The notes under the pieces are model-generated. The model had not been told where the DNA came from, searched no databases, and saw nothing but the letters and a program-made list of their open reading frames with translations. The position numbers and the translations under genes are program-made. From positions 2,790,001 through 2,854,000 of the forward strand of contig JAJUBI010000006.1 in assembly GCA_022419385.1 (NCBI GenBank): 64,000 nt of DNA, given 5' to 3'. Below, piece by piece: positions 11,173-23,246 of the stretch. The stretch comes from Paraconiothyrium sp. Pb-2020 (Eukaryota > Ascomycota > Dothideomycetes > Pleosporales > Didymosphaeriaceae). Positions within the stretch are counted from its first letter, which is position 1. Each line of letters starts with the position of its first letter.

Positions 11173-12249
11173 ATGTGCGATTTCAGTGAATACGGCGGCC
11201 CCTCGGAGGAATGGCTCACCGTGGAAAAGACGCTCCCGGTTCCATTCTTTGACTTTGGTGCCGACCCAAAAGGTGCCAAAACCGTTGTTAACAACGGCCG
11301 TGAGGATGCATCAGCTAAGCTGATGGAGAAACTCGGACCATATGTACGCGTGACGGATCATTCCATTCCAACGCGTGATGGATCCACAATCGAGGCTCGG
11401 AGTTACCGTGCAGTATCCAAGTCAGAGGACGACATATTGCCAGCATATCTATACTTCCATGGTGGCGGATTCCTTTTCGGTACGCTGAACAGCGAAGATG
11501 CGGCGTGTGCCAACACTGCTATCAATACCGGGGCAGTGGTCATCAATGTCAATTACCGGCATACCCCTGAGTACGTTTTCCCCACGGCATGGAACGACGC
11601 ACAAGACGCTTTCATCTGGCTGCACAAGAATACCGACAAGCTAAGAGTCGATCGGTCGAAAGTTGTTGTAGGCGGTATAAGTGCAGGCGGTCAGCTTACT
11701 GCTTCTCTGGTATTGGAACAACATCTTGGGAAGAATGAGGCGTTGAGTGGGCTACCTGCAATCGCTGCACAGGTCCTCATCATTCCGGCTCTGGCCCATC
11801 ACGAAACGTACGCCGAGGGACCATTGAAATTGATGAGAAGCCCGGAAATTTCATCGGTTGTAGAGAACGAGAACGCTCCGATCCTGCCAATGAAGGCTTG
11901 CCGAATTTTTACGTCGCTCCTCAAAATTCACCACGTCGACTTGAAGGACACGAAAATCAACATACTCACTGCGGCAACGTCGGACGATGTCAAAGGAATG
12001 CCGCCTACCATGTTCGGGATCGCTGGTCTAGACCCGCTACGAGACGAGGCCCTTTTGTACGCGAAGTTGCTGTCTGAGGCGGGCGTGCCAACAGAAGTCA
12101 GACTGTTCAAGGGTGTACCGCACGGATTCCGGAGGTTTGGCCCTGCGTTGAAAGCCTCTGCTCAGTGGGACAGGGCTGTCGAAGATGGCATTGCGTGGTC
12201 GCTCAAGAAGCCTGCTGCAACCGGCAAATTCGACATCAAAGTAGTGTGA
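11173..12249 (+). CDS. Alpha/beta hydrolase, hormone-sensitive-lipase (GDXG) type esterase
   Basis: Single exon of 358 residues. The oxyanion-hole motif LYFHGGGFLFG (HGGG), the nucleophile elbow GGISAGGQL (GxSxG), the acidic residue in AGLDPLRDEA and the final His in GVPHGFRRF are all in order and spaced as in the hormone-sensitive-lipase family. No signal peptide is seen with this start, so the enzyme is probably intracellular. Family knowledge: hydrolysis of short-chain esters or of esterified secondary metabolites; the actual substrate is unknown. A longer frame opens at 10930, but its first 81 residues have no domain and precede the TATA-like box. Confidence 0.88.
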   Translation: MCDFSEYGGPSEEWLTVEKTLPVPFFDFGADPKGAKTVVNNGREDASAKLMEKLGPYVRVTDHSIPTRDGSTIEARSYRAVSKSEDDILPAYLYFHGGGFLFGTLNSEDAACANTAINTGAVVINVNYRHTPEYVFPTAWNDAQDAFIWLHKNTDKLRVDRSKVVVGGISAGGQLTASLVLEQHLGKNEALSGLPAIAAQVLIIPALAHHETYAEGPLKLMRSPEISSVVENENAPILPMKACRIFTSLLKIHHVDLKDTKINILTAATSDDVKGMPPTMFGIAGLDPLRDEALLYAKLLSEAGVPTEVRLFKGVPHGFRRFGPALKASAQWDRAVEDGIAWSLKKPAATGKFDIKVV

Positions 12250-12450
12250 TGATGACTACGCTACCATTCGATATTCTACCAATCAATTTTGCGTGGAAAG
12301 CAGTGTCATTGGGTCGTTCAGCATGATAATCTGCTGGCTCGTGCACATAATAGCTCACCGCATTCTTATGTCGAAGATGACTAGAAAGCATCAGTACTTC
12401 GCATCGAATATACCATCAACAAAGCTATAGTGAATCAATATTAATATTCA

Positions 12451-14037
12451 TCAGCTTACCAGTGAGATCTCCTGCGCGTGAGCATCCTCTTCCATTCGTG
12501 TTACCTCTTCATCGAATCGCCTGATTTCTTCTTCGATTGCCTCGGCTCTCTCATCCATATACTCAATGTCTTGTTCCATCTGTATCATTTCCGCTTCGAT
12601 GCGTTTCTCTTCTTCTTCAGTGGAAGAAGCTACATCTAGCTTCAGATTGACACCCGCTCTTTCGAACTCAGTAATAAGGTTCCGACCTACGAACATAGGT
12701 GCTGGTCGCCAAGAACAATCAACGTTCTTCAAGTTCGGAAAGTGGGCTTCGCAATCTATGGCTAGGTCTGCTAGAGCCTCCTCAACATCCTCCTCCCATT
12801 CAACATTGACAACCAACGTCTCCAATGCGGACGGTAGGATGGAAGAAAGCCGAGGTTGTTTCACTGTACCGTCATCATCACTCCAAAGTACCATGCCGGA
12901 CACTTCGACATGCTTCAGGTTCGTGAACTCGCGCAGACTTCCAATCGTCGGGATGTCCTCTTCTAGCTCGACAAGCCATGATGAATCCAATGTATCTAGT
13001 GCAAGGACTTCTAAAGTCTTCTCAAACGGTTGCAGACGTTTCCTAAATTTTCTAAGGTCGATCGGTACCCCTAGGGTGCCATCAGAAGCTGCTGTCCAAT
13101 GGTAGCGAAGTCGTCGGAGGGAGGTGCAATGACTGAGGAGCCTCTCTAACACAACATATTCCATGTTGCCTTTAAGGACTAATTCCTCGATGGACACAGA
13201 CCGTAGTTCGTCGGGATGTGGAAGCGGCTGACTAAGACGTGCTTTTTGTTTAAGGTACCAATCTTCTCCTCCCCAGATTAATCTGTTCAACCATATGTCC
13301 CCGACTCTTACTCTAGCAATCTCTGACATTACAACGAGGACGGAGCTAGAATATTTTGTTGGTGATGCTGAGATGTGAATAATGCCACCGTCGTCGTAGA
13401 CGTGTCTCAATGAAATGTCGCGCAAAGCTGGATTACAAGCCAAGTCATACACTACGTTCAGATGCCACTCTCTATCGATTGCAAGACTCTCCAGGTTCGT
13501 AGCGAGCGAGATAAGCGTAGATACCACAACAGTGGAGGGGAACCTTTCCACCATGCCATCCTCCACGTAACCGTCATAGTCGAAAGCGTTGTAGTCGATG
13601 CGGCGTATTCCTTCAAGCTTGTTTTCCAATTTAGAGCCAAGAGCAGCGTCAATCCCATCGCCACCAGTTTCGATGTATCGGATGAATTTTAGGAATGATG
13701 GTTTCTTTATAATAGTGTTCAACAAAGACTCGACATTTGTCCAGTCGGTGCTCTGCCCTATGTTGGTGATAGATTCGTAGAGATATGGAGTCGCAATATC
13801 ATTGAATCGTCGGCACGCAAGGCTCATTCCATGCAACGCTACTACCCGTTGCGCATTCTCTGCTCTTCGTGCAGCTTCTTCTTCCGGTGTGGCGAGGTAG
13901 CCGCGGACGACTGTGAGATACTGTAGGATCTCTAGTATAAGCTCCCCAGGAAGCTCATCCAGCTTTGGGGAGTTGCTAGGGGTGGCAGAATACATTTGTA
14001 ATTCCAAACGCAAGGTTAACACGTAGGCTGCGAACAT
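12451..14037 (-). CDS. F-box protein with C-terminal coiled coil
   Basis: Single exon, 528 residues, or 514 if the second ATG at 13995 is used (MYSATPSNSP, which starts closer to the domain). An F-box lies just after it: LDELPGELILEILQYL, then CRRFNDIATPYLYESI. The middle is a set of leucine-rich segments typical of fungal F-box proteins of this kind (LRRLRYHW, LEVLALDTL, LKHVEVSGM). The last 60 residues are a highly acidic coiled coil (EEEEKRIEAEMIQMEQD..). The F-box would bind Skp1 in an SCF ubiquitin ligase; the target is unknown. The locus at 15412-16994 looks like a decayed relative with the same layout. Confidence 0.8.
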   Translation of the reverse strand: MFAAYVLTLRLELQMYSATPSNSPKLDELPGELILEILQYLTVVRGYLATPEEEAARRAENAQRVVALHGMSLACRRFNDIATPYLYESITNIGQSTDWTNVESLLNTIIKKPSFLKFIRYIETGGDGIDAALGSKLENKLEGIRRIDYNAFDYDGYVEDGMVERFPSTVVVSTLISLATNLESLAIDREWHLNVVYDLACNPALRDISLRHVYDDGGIIHISASPTKYSSSVLVVMSEIARVRVGDIWLNRLIWGGEDWYLKQKARLSQPLPHPDELRSVSIEELVLKGNMEYVVLERLLSHCTSLRRLRYHWTAASDGTLGVPIDLRKFRKRLQPFEKTLEVLALDTLDSSWLVELEEDIPTIGSLREFTNLKHVEVSGMVLWSDDDGTVKQPRLSSILPSALETLVVNVEWEEDVEEALADLAIDCEAHFPNLKNVDCSWRPAPMFVGRNLITEFERAGVNLKLDVASSTEEEEKRIEAEMIQMEQDIEYMDERAEAIEEEIRRFDEEVTRMEEDAHAQEISLVS

Positions 14038-14427
14038 TTGATGGACAATGCACTTCGTGCAATTTCAGTGATCTATTATTACGTAAGCTACTGCGCGTCT
14101 TATCGATAAGTGTACGTTCACTCCACACGACATCATCTCCTCAAGACCAAGCTCCCACATCTTGGAGGCGCGCCTTTATCACGCATGCTTGTCACCGATG
14201 TGCTGTTCGACTCCCCGACTCTTGGTACCTACCTAGAAATTCAGCCTCATATGGCGCGATTATACCCCGCTCTCTCATCATTCCCCCTTCCGAATAAGAT
14301 GGGCGCCCAAGTGCGCCATCCAGCATGGGAAGACGAGATTAGAGCTATACAGCCCATATAGTGGGATTGATCCCAACCGCAACTATTCTGCAGCTCTTAC
14401 CAGCTCCTCCGATTCAGCAGACCCACA
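14038..14427. other. Intergenic, divergent promoter region
   Basis: About 390 bases between the F-box gene (-) and the carbonic anhydrase gene (+). Presumably it carries both promoters. A small open frame at 14110-14361 has no features. Confidence 0.4.
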
Positions 14428-14984
14428 ATGTCTATCATCGAAAACAAATTGGTCGAGAGCAACAAGGCATATGCAGCTTCTTTCACGCAGGGTCACCTTG
14501 CGCTCCCACCGAGCCAGAAATATACAGTCCGTGAGTGCTGTTGGTTATACATGAATCCGCCGTAGCTGACGTGCCATCCCTAGTGACTTGTATGGACGCG
14601 CGTATTGACCCAGCCGCCGCCTTCGGTATCCCTCTAGGTGCAGCTCACGTTATCCGAAACGCTGGGGCCTCTGCGCGCGATGCCTTTCGATCACTCGTTA
14701 TAAGCCAACAACTGTTGGGCACGACGGAGGTGCTGCTTGTCAAGCATACGGGTTGCGGCATGTTGACTTTCGACAATGACACCGCGCGTGGGCTTGTGAA
14801 GAAGAACAAAGGGGACGAGGCAGCAAAGGAGGTTGAAGATCTCGATTTCCTTGCATTTCCAGAGCTGGAAGAGAAAGTACAAGACGACGTACAATGGCTC
14901 AAGAGTAAGGCGGTGGAAGAGGGCGTAAAGGTCACAGGGTGGATATATGAAGTCGAGACTGGACGCGTTCGGAAGGTATTGTAA
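14428..14984 (+). CDS. Beta-class carbonic anhydrase
   Basis: Two exons, 14428-14530 and 14584-14984, make 504 bases (167 residues). The 53-nt intron splits a Leu codon. The zinc site is complete: Cys and Asp/Arg in TCMDARID, then His and Cys in LVKHTGCG. The spacing and the small size match the compact, single-domain beta-carbonic anhydrases of fungi and bacteria. It converts CO2 and bicarbonate; no targeting peptide is apparent, so a cytosolic enzyme is likely. The C-terminal strand VKVTGWIYEVETG also fits the family. Confidence 0.92.
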
Positions 14985-15411
14985 TTCCGGACCCGCTTGT
15001 GTTTTAATGTCCGGACTGCCGCTTGTGTTTTATGGTACCTTTGCAAAGAGTTGTCGATTAAGATCAATCCATCTCAAGCACTCGGTTTTATCATGCTACG
15101 CGACCAGTACTACAACGTGGAGTGGATGCTGCGAGGATGACGACACTACTATGTCTCTACTTCTGGATGTTCTACGATCGATGGCTGTCGCCGGTCACAT
15201 TGCATCTGCTCATCCCTTGTTTAGTCGTGTTTCCCTGCAAGTGTGGTAGAAGCGAGCTAGGCTCGATCGAATATCGCTTAGTACGTCACTTCACTCACAG
15301 CTCTGCCCAAGCTGCGAGAGTTCACAGGCAGCCGCGAATGCCGTCGCGCCCCGTAATATCAGCGGTTTATCTTCTTGCGAACCTGTGATGACGGCATTTT
15401 CCATCGGGTAG
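14985..15411. other. Intergenic
   Basis: About 430 bases between the carbonic anhydrase and the broken F-box locus. No recognisable feature. Confidence 0.4.
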
Positions 15412-16994
15412 ATGACCAAAATGGCTCGCACAAACCCCTATGACTACACGCGCAGAGACCGTCAGTCAAAAAGAGAAGCCCTTCGATCAGACACGCTTTA
15501 TGCAATGCAGACAAGCTATTCTGTCACACCAGGAAGGACCGCCACGCACACCGAATCTGGTAATCCAAGCCTTCTGGATCTTCCCGATGAACTTCTCCTC
15601 CTTGTGGTATCCAAGTTACTTGCAATACGGCTCGATCAACCTCAGTCGCAGGCATTTAAAGACAGGCACGAAGAGATAAATCGGCAATTTGAAAATTACT
15701 ATAGGAGAACGGCACTTACGCGCTCTGCCTCACCTCCAGGAGACTTAATAGGCTTGCGGTTCCCGCGCTTATAACGCAGTCGTTCGGATCCACTACGAAT
15801 TACGGCGTCATACCATGCGCCTGATGTGGACGACCTTGACGGAGAAGCACGAGTTAAGATACCATGTTCAGTACATCGAGAATTTGCTTCAAGATTGCCT
15901 TGGTAATAGCTTATCTTGGGATGCGGGAAGTTGCGACGCTGAAATATGGGTAAGCACGCCCCAGAGTCTGTGTGGGATCAGCACAGATTAGAGCCTTTTC
16001 ACCACATTATGTTCTAGATGAATCATGCCTGACTGCTTATAGTGAACGAGTACTTCGAAAAACGTTTGGATTATTCATAGTGTCCAACATACAGCAGATG
16101 TCCGTCATCTCTGTGGAAAGTGATCGTTTTACGCTCTGGTACAAACTCCTTGAACTCCCGAGAGACAGTTTACTCAAGCTCGAAAAGCTTGCTCTTCAGA
16201 CCAACGTCATAGAAGAGAGTTCTTGGGAAGATACCAACTTCTCTTTCAACTATGTTCTACTCGGCCTTCTTCAATGCTCGTCACTCACGGAACTTCGTGC
16301 ATCTGGCGTCTCCGGAGGTGGCTCGTACCGAACATTGCAAACCTCGACCTTCCACAATCTACAACGAATCGAATTCACAGAATGTAGCCTCTCCCTGCAG
16401 GATGTGAACAGCATTCTCTCAACTTGCGACAACCTCCACCATTTTATCTGCCATTGGTCATTCCTCTGGTGTTCTTTGTCATATGAGCAAGTCAACCTAC
16501 TGCCACGTTTATCGAAGCAAAAAGGGACCCTTGAAACTTTGTATCTTATAGCGAGCAGAGCAGGCTTCGATTCCACTACTCAAGCATACGTCTCCTGTCC
16601 TAGTCTATCCCAGATGAGCACGCTGAAAGAGGCGATATTGTGTAACCTTTTCATACCCGACAAACACTGCAGGATGCCCGCGCATTCCGTAGGTGCACCT
16701 GAAGTCCCAATGGCACCAGAGCTTCCACCGTCACTAGAGCGCCTGACCATCTCTTATACTATGCAATACAGTGATCCAGACATCTGGCGCGTCGCTGTAT
16801 GCAAGGCCCTACAACAACTGGCGGCCGATAGCACGAGCTATCTTCCACGATTGCGGGACTTGGTCATTCATTACGAAGACGGTAGGGCGGGACTGTATAG
16901 TGGACCGAACGAAGATCTTGCAGATGTGTTTAAAAAGAAAGGGATTTGCCTTAGTGTTGTTGAGGAGCTTGATGTCTTTGCTACACTCGAATAA
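15412..16994 (+). pseudogene. F-box / leucine-rich protein, frame-broken paralogue
   Basis: The 5' part (15412 to about 15715) encodes an F-box-like LLDLPDELLLLVVSKLL. At about 15716 the sense moves to another frame (YALCLTSRRLNRLAVPALI), and at about 15781 to a third (VRIHYELRRHTMRL, then LTEKHELRYHVQYIEN). There is no room for introns at either shift. A 37-nt GT..AG interval (15950-15986) then joins to a 340-codon frame ending at 16994, with leucine-rich repeats (LLKLEKLALQTN, LPPSLERLTI, YLPRLRDLVIHYEDG). The order F-box, CxxSRRxNxLAxPAL, then LRR-like is the same as in the intact gene at 12451-14037. Reading frames are conserved enough to suggest recent inactivation or sequence errors. 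The downstream 340-codon part could still be translated alone. Confidence 0.6.
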
Positions 16995-17507
16995 GTGCAA
17001 CAACAATAACATCACAACTCATACACTGTCGGTCTTCGTCCTATTTGTCGTTCTAGTCGAACGGCATGCGGTAACTCAACTCTCGGCCTTCTTTTCAAGG
17101 AAATTTTGAACAGCCAGCGATGAATTTTTGTTCCTAAGACGTAGATTTCGATCTGACCATTTGTATTTACCAACCTCGCGAATTTTTTTGACCGGTGCTG
17201 GACTCAATTGTAAACAGCAGAGTATGCGATAGCCGACGCCCATCTTGACAGCAAGTCGACTCTCACTACCAATGAAGGAATCTTAAGCTCAGGTTTGCAG
17301 CTCAGCAGAATATTACTAAGGGATCCTTTTCAAGTAGTCCCAATCTCTTACGCGAAGCTCAGCTTCACCGAGCGTTTGCATCTTCGGCCTCCTACGAACC
17401 TTCACAAACGCGGATGCCCTGGTCACCTCTAAGACGTAGTCGAAATTCCCTGCCTTCACCAAACCGACCGTTTGCACGCAAAGCTAACCTGTCAAGGCTA
17501 TAAGACC
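16995..17507. other. Intergenic and likely 5' untranslated region
   Basis: About 510 bases. A GCTAAC followed by a CAAG acceptor just before 17496 may mark the end of a 5'-UTR intron of the next gene. Confidence 0.35.
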
Positions 17508-20159
17508 ATGGCCGCCGCCCTCGAGAACCACAGACACTTCTCCGACTCCTCAGTCCACCCGCCTTTGGAGGATATTCAGAATCTTCTTCAAGGGTTCACA
17601 CATTCGCGTCTTAATTCTACCCCTAGACTCGCGTCTCCGTTCGAGGAACCAGAACGGTCTGACATCGCGGCTATGGATAGACGGAGCGAGAGTTCGGTAG
17701 AGGATGGTGAGATCAAGAGTAGGATTTCCCACAATGACGACAGCACCGAGGAAGCTCTAGCCGGCCAGTCAGCAGTTTCTCTCTCTGCACATCAATCCAT
17801 CTACTCTGGATACATCAACGGTGCATCTGCCCCTCAAGCCACCCAGGTGTTCCGGCCACAGGCCAAGGACGAGGAAGCGGGGCATCTTGTTGTAAGCTGT
17901 AAATATCTCGCAGAAGACGTCTGGGCTAACAAAATCAAACAGAAACCGGAGAGGGATGCAGCTGGAACAGTCACGCTTAATGGCACATTGCCGGCCTCAA
18001 GTGAGACACTTGGCTCGAATGACCAACTTTCCAGCACTTACCTATCGGAAGCAGTAGTTGCCTCGACCGTTGCTCAAAGTCTCAAAGATATGGAGCAGAT
18101 GGGTCTTACTAGTGATGAAGCACCGGTACTTAGTTCAGCTGCTCCAGTCATAAAAGTAGACGACCTGACCTCGAGCGACCGTGGTGAAGCGAAGGCGCCT
18201 GGGGAGAAGCAGATATCGCCGGTGGAAGACGGTTCCAATGGTAAGTGTACTATCACTTGTACATCATCCGAAAGTGTGTCTACCACTCCACCTTACCCTG
18301 CTTTGACTGCAACCTGGTGTCATGTACTCTATGGACCGACTTGTCTTCTAGGACATGACGTGAGCTATTGTGGGTTGCAGTCAAAGAGCGTAAGCCCAGG
18401 GGCAGACGAATGTATTCTAAGAAGCTAACAATATAGCTACGGGTTCATCACCAGAGGACACACCTAAGTCGGGGGACTTTACAGGTGAAGCGAACGGGTA
18501 TCACCAAGATGTAAGGGAGGCAATCAATTCACGAGCCATTTTCAATCCTTCCGGCGATGCTATTACACTGAGCCACGGAATCCATACTTCAAAGGTAATT
18601 CCAGCTTTGCCTGTTTTGCCGTACCACAGAATTAATGCCACGAAGTACGCCCCGTCGACACCGCAGCACAACCGCGTTTCTCATGCCGGTGCATTTGTGC
18701 AGAAGGTAAGGAACCGTATGTACATGATCGATCGGTATAGTTTACTAAAATATTACAGTTTGAGAATTTACCTCGCGCTCCGCGTCGACCCCAGTTAAAC
18801 AACGGACAGCAGTACTACGATCGTTCTGATCCTAGGGACGAGACCCGGATGCTACAATCTCAGCTGCGGAAAGCCAACCAGACCCTCGAGGATGAGCGAA
18901 AGGTTCATAAGGCCGAACTCGAGCGGACGGAGACCCGCATCCGCCAAGATTACGAGGCAACACTGCAACAGATCACGAGCAGTATTTTCGGCCAACGGGT
19001 CGCACTCTTCAAAGAAACAGTACATCTTAAAGAGAGGGAACTTGACCTGGAGGCACGTGAAAGCCTGATCGGGAAGACCGAGCATCTTCTTGCAATCGGG
19101 CAGAAACAATATGCAGGCGCAGATGCAGATCATCAAGATCTAGAGACGTTCCTGGACATCAACGATGAGATCATCCGTGAGAGGGTAACTCATGAGATTG
19201 GTCGTCGTGATCGTAAAGTCGACGCCCAGCTCGCTATCAAGAAGGGGGAATTGAAAACTCGCGAGACTGCCATTGACATGCGAGAGAAAGCCTATTCTGC
19301 CATGTACAAGATTCAAGTTAGCGGAAGAATAGAAGCCCGGATTCGAGCCGAGCTAGAGCACGAAATGAGTACCCGGGAAAACGCAGAGTACGAACGAGGA
19401 CTCGCTGAAGGCAAGGCCTTGGGACAGGCTGAGGGAAGTGACCAATTGCGACGCAATTACTACGACCAGGGCTTCGCAGCTTGTCATAACATGTTCGATC
19501 GCATTAAGCGGTTCCAAGCCGGTCTGCCGCCGCACCAGTCTCTTCACCTTGACGAGCTTGGCTATCCGATGCCATGCTCGCAGCCTGCTGATCTCCACAT
19601 TCAAGTCGGTCCTAGCGCGATGAACAATAATGGTAAGAGGATATTCGCATCCGCAAGGTCATATCCTCAGGCGCACATCAACGATCATGCTAATGGGCAT
19701 ACCGACCCCGCGAACGGCAACGATCTCGCTGCATCTACAAAACCGCACCCTTACGCTGACACTAAGCGGTACGCTAATGGACATGTAAATGGCGCGAACG
19801 ATATTGAGGCTCTTAGCGCTAGCCCTCGCGATCGTCAAAAAGAGCTGAACGCATTCCAGTCCCACAATGACCTCAAGTTCACGGAGGACATTACTTTCGG
19901 TGTCCCCAAGTATAGCACCAGGAGTGCTCCTCGTCCCCTACACCCATCATTCCTGGCCCAAACCCCTCAGACACCGACCTCCGACACGGAAGGAAAACGC
20001 ACAACTGGCGACCGCACCGAGGGCGGCATTGCGCGGTCAAACATTGAGGTGCCCACATTCCTCACGGGCAACAGGCTCTTCTCCTATGGTTGTCCGAACT
20101 CCATGGATGAGAAGGTGCACAAAGAGGACAAGCAGGCGGATCTAATCGACCTGTACTAG
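17508..20159 (+). CDS. Coiled-coil protein of unknown function, 800 residues
   Basis: Exons 17508-18240, 18437-18705 and 18759-20159 add to 2,403 bases. The start has a good Kozak context (ACCATGG). Residues 1-330 are acidic, Ser/Thr-rich and probably disordered. The middle, starting near residue 360, is a long charged coiled coil (QLRKANQTLEDERKVHKAEL and on for about 200 residues) ending in AEGKALGQAEGSDQLRRNYYDQGF. The tail is again low-complexity, with several ANGH-type repeats (HANGHTDPANGN, YANGHVNGAND). I do not recognise a named family. The layout suggests a scaffold or cytoskeleton-linked protein, but this is only inference. The 196-nt first intron is long for this window and might hide an alternative exon. 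Confidence 0.75.
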
Positions 20160-21049
20160 ATGTGCTCGAAGCGCGTTCCTGAGTCCAATTGTATCCAAAA
20201 AAAAAACACGAAGTTAGTTCACAGTCGGAGCTTAATCCAAAGCCGACCGATCTCAACCGAAACCGGACAGAGGCTTGCCCGAAATCAAGTCACCGCCTCA
20301 CGCGTGCATCGTCTGAATACGAGGCTCTTTTATGGAACGACGGGTAGTAATTAGCGGTTTACTTCTAAACACTTATGGCGAAGGCATATTGAATTATTCG
20401 GCGTGGACATATAGCAGTAGATGGCTTTGTGTTCTCCTGCCTGGCATCAGCAAACAGGCGCGGTCAGTGAAGGTTCATCTGAGGTAGCGTTTTTGCTAGT
20501 TGAAAAGCACAATCAATTTCAGACACGTCGAGGGAGTTTCAGACAACGATTTAATACTTGATCATACCACGCTCTCCTCCAGAATCCCCTCACTGAGCCG
20601 TGGGTAAATACAGAAGAGGTGTGGGAGACTGATGACTCTCTTATACTCGGATTCTGAAATTTGTGATGTCAAGGTATTGATCCCACGTATTGAATTATAG
20701 TAGTTCTCCAAAATGATATGCAGGACTGCGACAACTTTTCCATTTGAGGAAAGACGTTGAAGTCCACATGTACAGCTTTGCCTCGGCTTCCCCAGGATTA
20801 TGTGATCCGTGCGCGATCTGCCAGCCCGCATCACCAGCCTCGCCATGCGACACATTTGAATGCATCGAATCTAATTGTAATTGCACGTTAGTTTCCGCGT
20901 CGATACCCGCGTCAATAAAAGGGAAATACATCCTTAGCGAGACTCTCACCACACAGTGACATCATCTTCGCCTCGGGTGCGGGCGCGTACAATCCCCCAT
21001 CCCCGCGCTTCGCATCTCAGACCGCGGTACAACTACGTCGACAGGCAGG
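20160..21049. other. Intergenic, 890 bases
   Basis: No gene, RNA or repeat recognised. It holds the 3' end of the coiled-coil gene (an A9 run near 20200) and the PEX3 promoter. Confidence 0.4.
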
Positions 21050-22789
21050 ATGATAGGTGCAACGCGCCGCTGGTTTCGTCGAAATCGCACCAACTTTGCC
21101 ATCGGTGCAGGCGTCTTGGGTGCCGGGTACCTTGCAGGACAGTATGCACTCGGGAAGCTGTCAGAAGCGCGCCAGCGCATGAGCGATGATCGCGTCGCGA
21201 AGGAGAAGTGAGACTCACAACCTGGGAACGATGTGCATTGCTAAAAATACGCAGCCTACGTCGCCGCTTCGAGCAGAACCAAGAAGACTGCACATTCACC
21301 GTACTGGCTATTCTGCCCACCGCCACGGAGAACCTCCTAGACGCCGTACCCGTGGAACAAGTGCTGGAAGAGCTGCAGAAGCAGAAGGCCGAAAGGCTAT
21401 CTAGGAGTGTAGGACCAAGTGAGATTGCAAGTACAGCACCACCAAGTGTCGCAGATACCACAGAAGACGATGCGAAGAGCTCCAGCTTTCAGAGCGAGAG
21501 CTATGTGCACGCCAGCCAAATAGCGGGTGAGGGCGATAGCGTTATAACGACAGGTAGTGCAGAAGGCGGTGCTGAGTCGGGAGAGCGCAAGAGCAAGAGA
21601 AGCAAGGCACAGCTGTGGAGCGAGATGAAGATCAGCTGTAAGTTACCACCAACAGCTGCAGTGTCCCCTATGTTAGCTGACTTTCGCAGCCATAACGCGA
21701 GCTTTTACGCTTCTATATACCTTATCACTACTGACCCTACTTACCCGCATTCAGCTGAATCTTCTCGGTCGCCGCAACTACCTCGCATCCGTTGTCTCTC
21801 TTGCATCACCACCTCCAGCTAACCAAGAATCGCGCATAAACCTGGAGAACCACGACGATGACAACTTTGAGCAGGCCTACGGAAACGACTTCGAGACGAA
21901 CCGGAGATACCTGAGTTTGAGCTGGTGGCTCCTGCACAAGGGATGTCTTAACCTCATGGAGAAAGTGCGGGTCGCCGTGAAGGAAGTCTTTGGCACACTG
22001 AACCCGAGAGAAGAGATCACTATCGAGAGACTTTCAGAGCTTACTTTGGAGGTGCGGAAGAGAGTAGAAGGCGCGACGGAGGACGAACGAAGGTTTGTCT
22101 ACGCTAGTCCTGTCTATATTGCTCCCGTTAATTGTTTCAGAACCTGCAAGTGGCTGCCGTATCTCCTCCCCAGTCAAGACCAGGAAGACTACGTCCTGCG
22201 TGAAAGCGGAATGACCACCTCCGAAGAGGTCACTTCTCCTACCACAGCCACGTCGCTCCGCCGCCTCATTGACGAGACCTCCGACCTTATCGACTCGCCT
22301 GCCTTTACCCATGTACTCACCCGCCTCCTCGACGCCGCCTTCTCCCATCTTATTGATGTCAAGATCTCACAACTCTCGTACAAGATCCCCCCCATCTCCG
22401 AGAGCACTGCACGCGTACAAGAAATCGTGGGCAGTGATGTGAAGGCTAAGGTAGCAAGCTCACTCGCTGTGTTTTGTAGACAAGCGCACAACATCGGCAG
22501 TGGTGCGAATAACGAGTACCTTGCGGCGATCGAACAAGTGCGTGACTTAGAGGCTTTCGCTGCAGTCGTGTATTCGAGCAATTTTGAGGTTGAGTCGCCA
22601 GAGTTCACCTCAACCCGGCCCACTAGTACAGTGTACGAAAGCAACAGGACGAGCCTAGCCACAAATGGTGTCGACCCCCTTGCGCCTGGGTTCAGTCAGC
22701 CTGCGACCGCGAGAGAAAGTGTGGCCGATCCTAGTTTTGAGAGTGCTTGGGGTAAAGCCTTGGCGAAAGAAGACGGAAAGATTGCCTAG
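21050..22789 (+). CDS. PEX3: Peroxisomal biogenesis factor 3 (peroxin-3)
   Basis: Exons 21050-21207, 21255-21637, 21690-22092 and 22141-22789 total 1,593 bases (530 residues). The start MIGATRRWFRRNRTNFAIG with the hydrophobic VLGAGYLAGQYALGKL is the N-terminal peroxisomal membrane anchor. LRRRFEQNQEDCTFTVLAIL and the conserved second hydrophobic region ITRAFTLLYTLSLLTLLTR, then IQLNLLGRRNYLASVV, are hallmark PEX3 sequence, as is WLPYLLPSQDQEDYVLRESG. In yeasts and other fungi PEX3 recruits PEX19 to insert peroxisomal membrane proteins and is needed to make peroxisomes. The third intron (22093-22140, 48 nt) is a multiple of three without a stop, so an unspliced form would remain open; the spliced form fits the family better. 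Confidence 0.95.
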
Positions 22790-23246
22790 GACGGCTGTGC
22801 ATGTGTATGGCTACCGCGTTGAGTCGAAAACTTCTTGTATAGTACATTGAGATTATGAAGCATGGATGATGCCGAGGGCTGAACGTTTGAGATGACAGAT
22901 ACCCGCGCACAGCTATACAAATTTTGATACGTCGACGAGAAAGAGAAGCAATCACTGTTCGTCCATACAATATACAATAGTCCAGTGCTTCCAGGGTCGC
23001 GAACGCTATCAAAGCGATGCGCTAACATATGAGCGGGCGAAGTCAATGACGTCACCGCGTGTGGTGGAACGCGGAACGGAGAAGACTTCGCATCGCTCTT
23101 ACGAGACTGGGATCGGATTGAATCAGGACGTAGTGGTTTCCTCTCCGAAGTTGGACAACCGCAGCCACACACTGGTGCAAGGACTCCTCACGATTTTGCG
23201 ATTGAAGTCGCAGCACACATTGCAGCACCCTCTGCGCGCACCCACC
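22790..23246. other. Intergenic
   Basis: About 460 bases between PEX3 and the GT8 gene. An in-frame ATG at 23046 would extend the GT8 protein, but the added residues have no domain. Confidence 0.4.
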
